NCBI GenBank assembly: GCA_910588695.1
Contig: CAJUOV010000001.1
Coordinates: forward strand, 1 to 64,000
From: an uncultured Christensenellaceae bacterium
GTDB taxonomy: Bacteria; Bacillota; Clostridia; Christensenellales; Borkfalkiaceae
Direction of reading: 5' to 3'
Length of the DNA stretch: 64,000 nt
The notes below the pieces were generated by a model, which saw only the letters and a list, made by a program, of their open reading frames with translations, was not told the DNA's origin and searched no databases. The position numbers and the translations under genes are program-made. Each line of letters opens with the position of its first letter. Position 1 is the stretch's first letter. Shown piece by piece: positions 63,771 through 64,000 of the stretch.

Positions 63771-64000
63771 ATGGGAGGATTCTTCGGCGTTGCGAGCAGG
63801 CGCAGCGCAGTATTGGACGTCTATCTCGGAACCGATTACCATTCCCACCTCGGTACACGCCGCGGGGGCATGGCGGCGTACAGCCCCGAACTCGGATTGC
63901 AGCGCGAAATTCACAATATCGAAAATTCGCCGTTCAGAACCAAATTCGCGCGCGCCATCGAAGAGCTGAAAGGAAATTCCGCAATCGGCTGTATCAGCGA
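63771..64000 (+). CDS. purF: Amidophosphoribosyltransferase-like protein, cut by the window end
   Basis: Only the first 76 residues are inside the window. It starts MGGFFGVASRRSAVLDVYLG and continues with DYHSHLGTRRGGMA and FRTKFARAIEEL, matching PurF-type class II glutamine amidotransferases found in Clostridia and Bacteroidia. PurF transfers glutamine ammonia to PRPP, the committed purine step. The Cys that is normally the first residue of the mature enzyme is replaced by Gly here, so the glutaminase site may be inactive or ammonia-dependent. SD GGGGAG at 63758. Confidence 0.8.
   Translation, partial: MGGFFGVASRRSAVLDVYLGTDYHSHLGTRRGGMAAYSPELGLQREIHNIENSPFRTKFARAIEELKGNSAIGCIS

Overview
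This window looks like chromosome of an endospore-forming Gram-positive bacterium of the class Clostridia, probably an uncultured gut lineage (Christensenellales/Borkfalkiaceae would fit, but this is a guess). Reasons: mid-range GC, Shine-Dalgarno sites of the AGGAG type, sigma-A promoters with 17-bp spacers, a phenylalanine T-box leader, CdaA, SpmA/SpmB, a SpoIIQ-like LytM protein, RbgA, and an L27 with a cleavable N-terminal extension. It is mostly housekeeping sequence with a few small accessory patches.

Layout. 1-4.6 kb: L-rhamnose catabolism (divergent AraC-type regulator, then rhaB-rhaA-rhaD, with rhaB C-terminally short). 4.6-9 kb: MgtC-like protein, O-antigen-ligase-like protein, spmA-spmB, GNAT acetyltransferase. 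9-16 kb: metG-tatD-rsmA, two unknown proteins, rplU-rpmA, a zinc-ribbon membrane protein. 16-22 kb: tRNA-Val, -Gly and -Cys, then T-box-pheS-pheT-tcdA-cysteine desulfurase. 22-31 kb: tmk-rimM-trmD-rbgA-rnhB-yraN and a 1827-residue DUF4011-type helicase. 31-36 kb: holA, cdaA, a 38-residue CdaR-like remnant, a DUF1015 protein and aspartokinase. 36-41 kb: rpsF-ssb-rpsR on the minus strand, a sporulation-like pair and an M1 peptidase lipoprotein. 41-55 kb: CorA-like transporter, FmdB-like zinc ribbon, GH2 glycosidase, hemolysin III protein, Ca-type P-ATPase, polysaccharide deacetylase, galM, two DUF2207-like proteins, ZIP transporter, SDR and a phosphoribosyltransferase. 55.8-60.3 kb: grpE-dnaK-dnaJ. 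60.3-61.8 kb: accessory patch (aminotransferase remnant, GIY-YIG element with terminal inverted repeats, XRE repressor divergent from two Cys-rich small proteins). 62.4-64 kb: start of the purine operon purE-purC-purF, cut by the window end.

Most interesting points. (1) GrpE carries a roughly 270-residue N-terminal extension made of a Gly/Tyr/Pro/Asn/Gln prion-like tract and seven 12-residue repeats. (2) Six transcription units have a consensus promoter whose -10 hexamer ends 6 or 7 bases before an ATG with no Shine-Dalgarno, so they are predicted to be leaderless. (3) Short upstream ORFs precede corA, the P-type ATPase, purE and possibly metG, each combined with a hairpin or terminator, which suggests a recurring leader-peptide control mode. 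(4) A GIY-YIG gene sits between 35-bp inverted repeats directly against the C-terminal stub of a lost aminotransferase gene. (5) The CdaR partner of CdaA is reduced to a 38-residue membrane stub. All functional statements are from reading the sequence and recalled family features; no database search was run.
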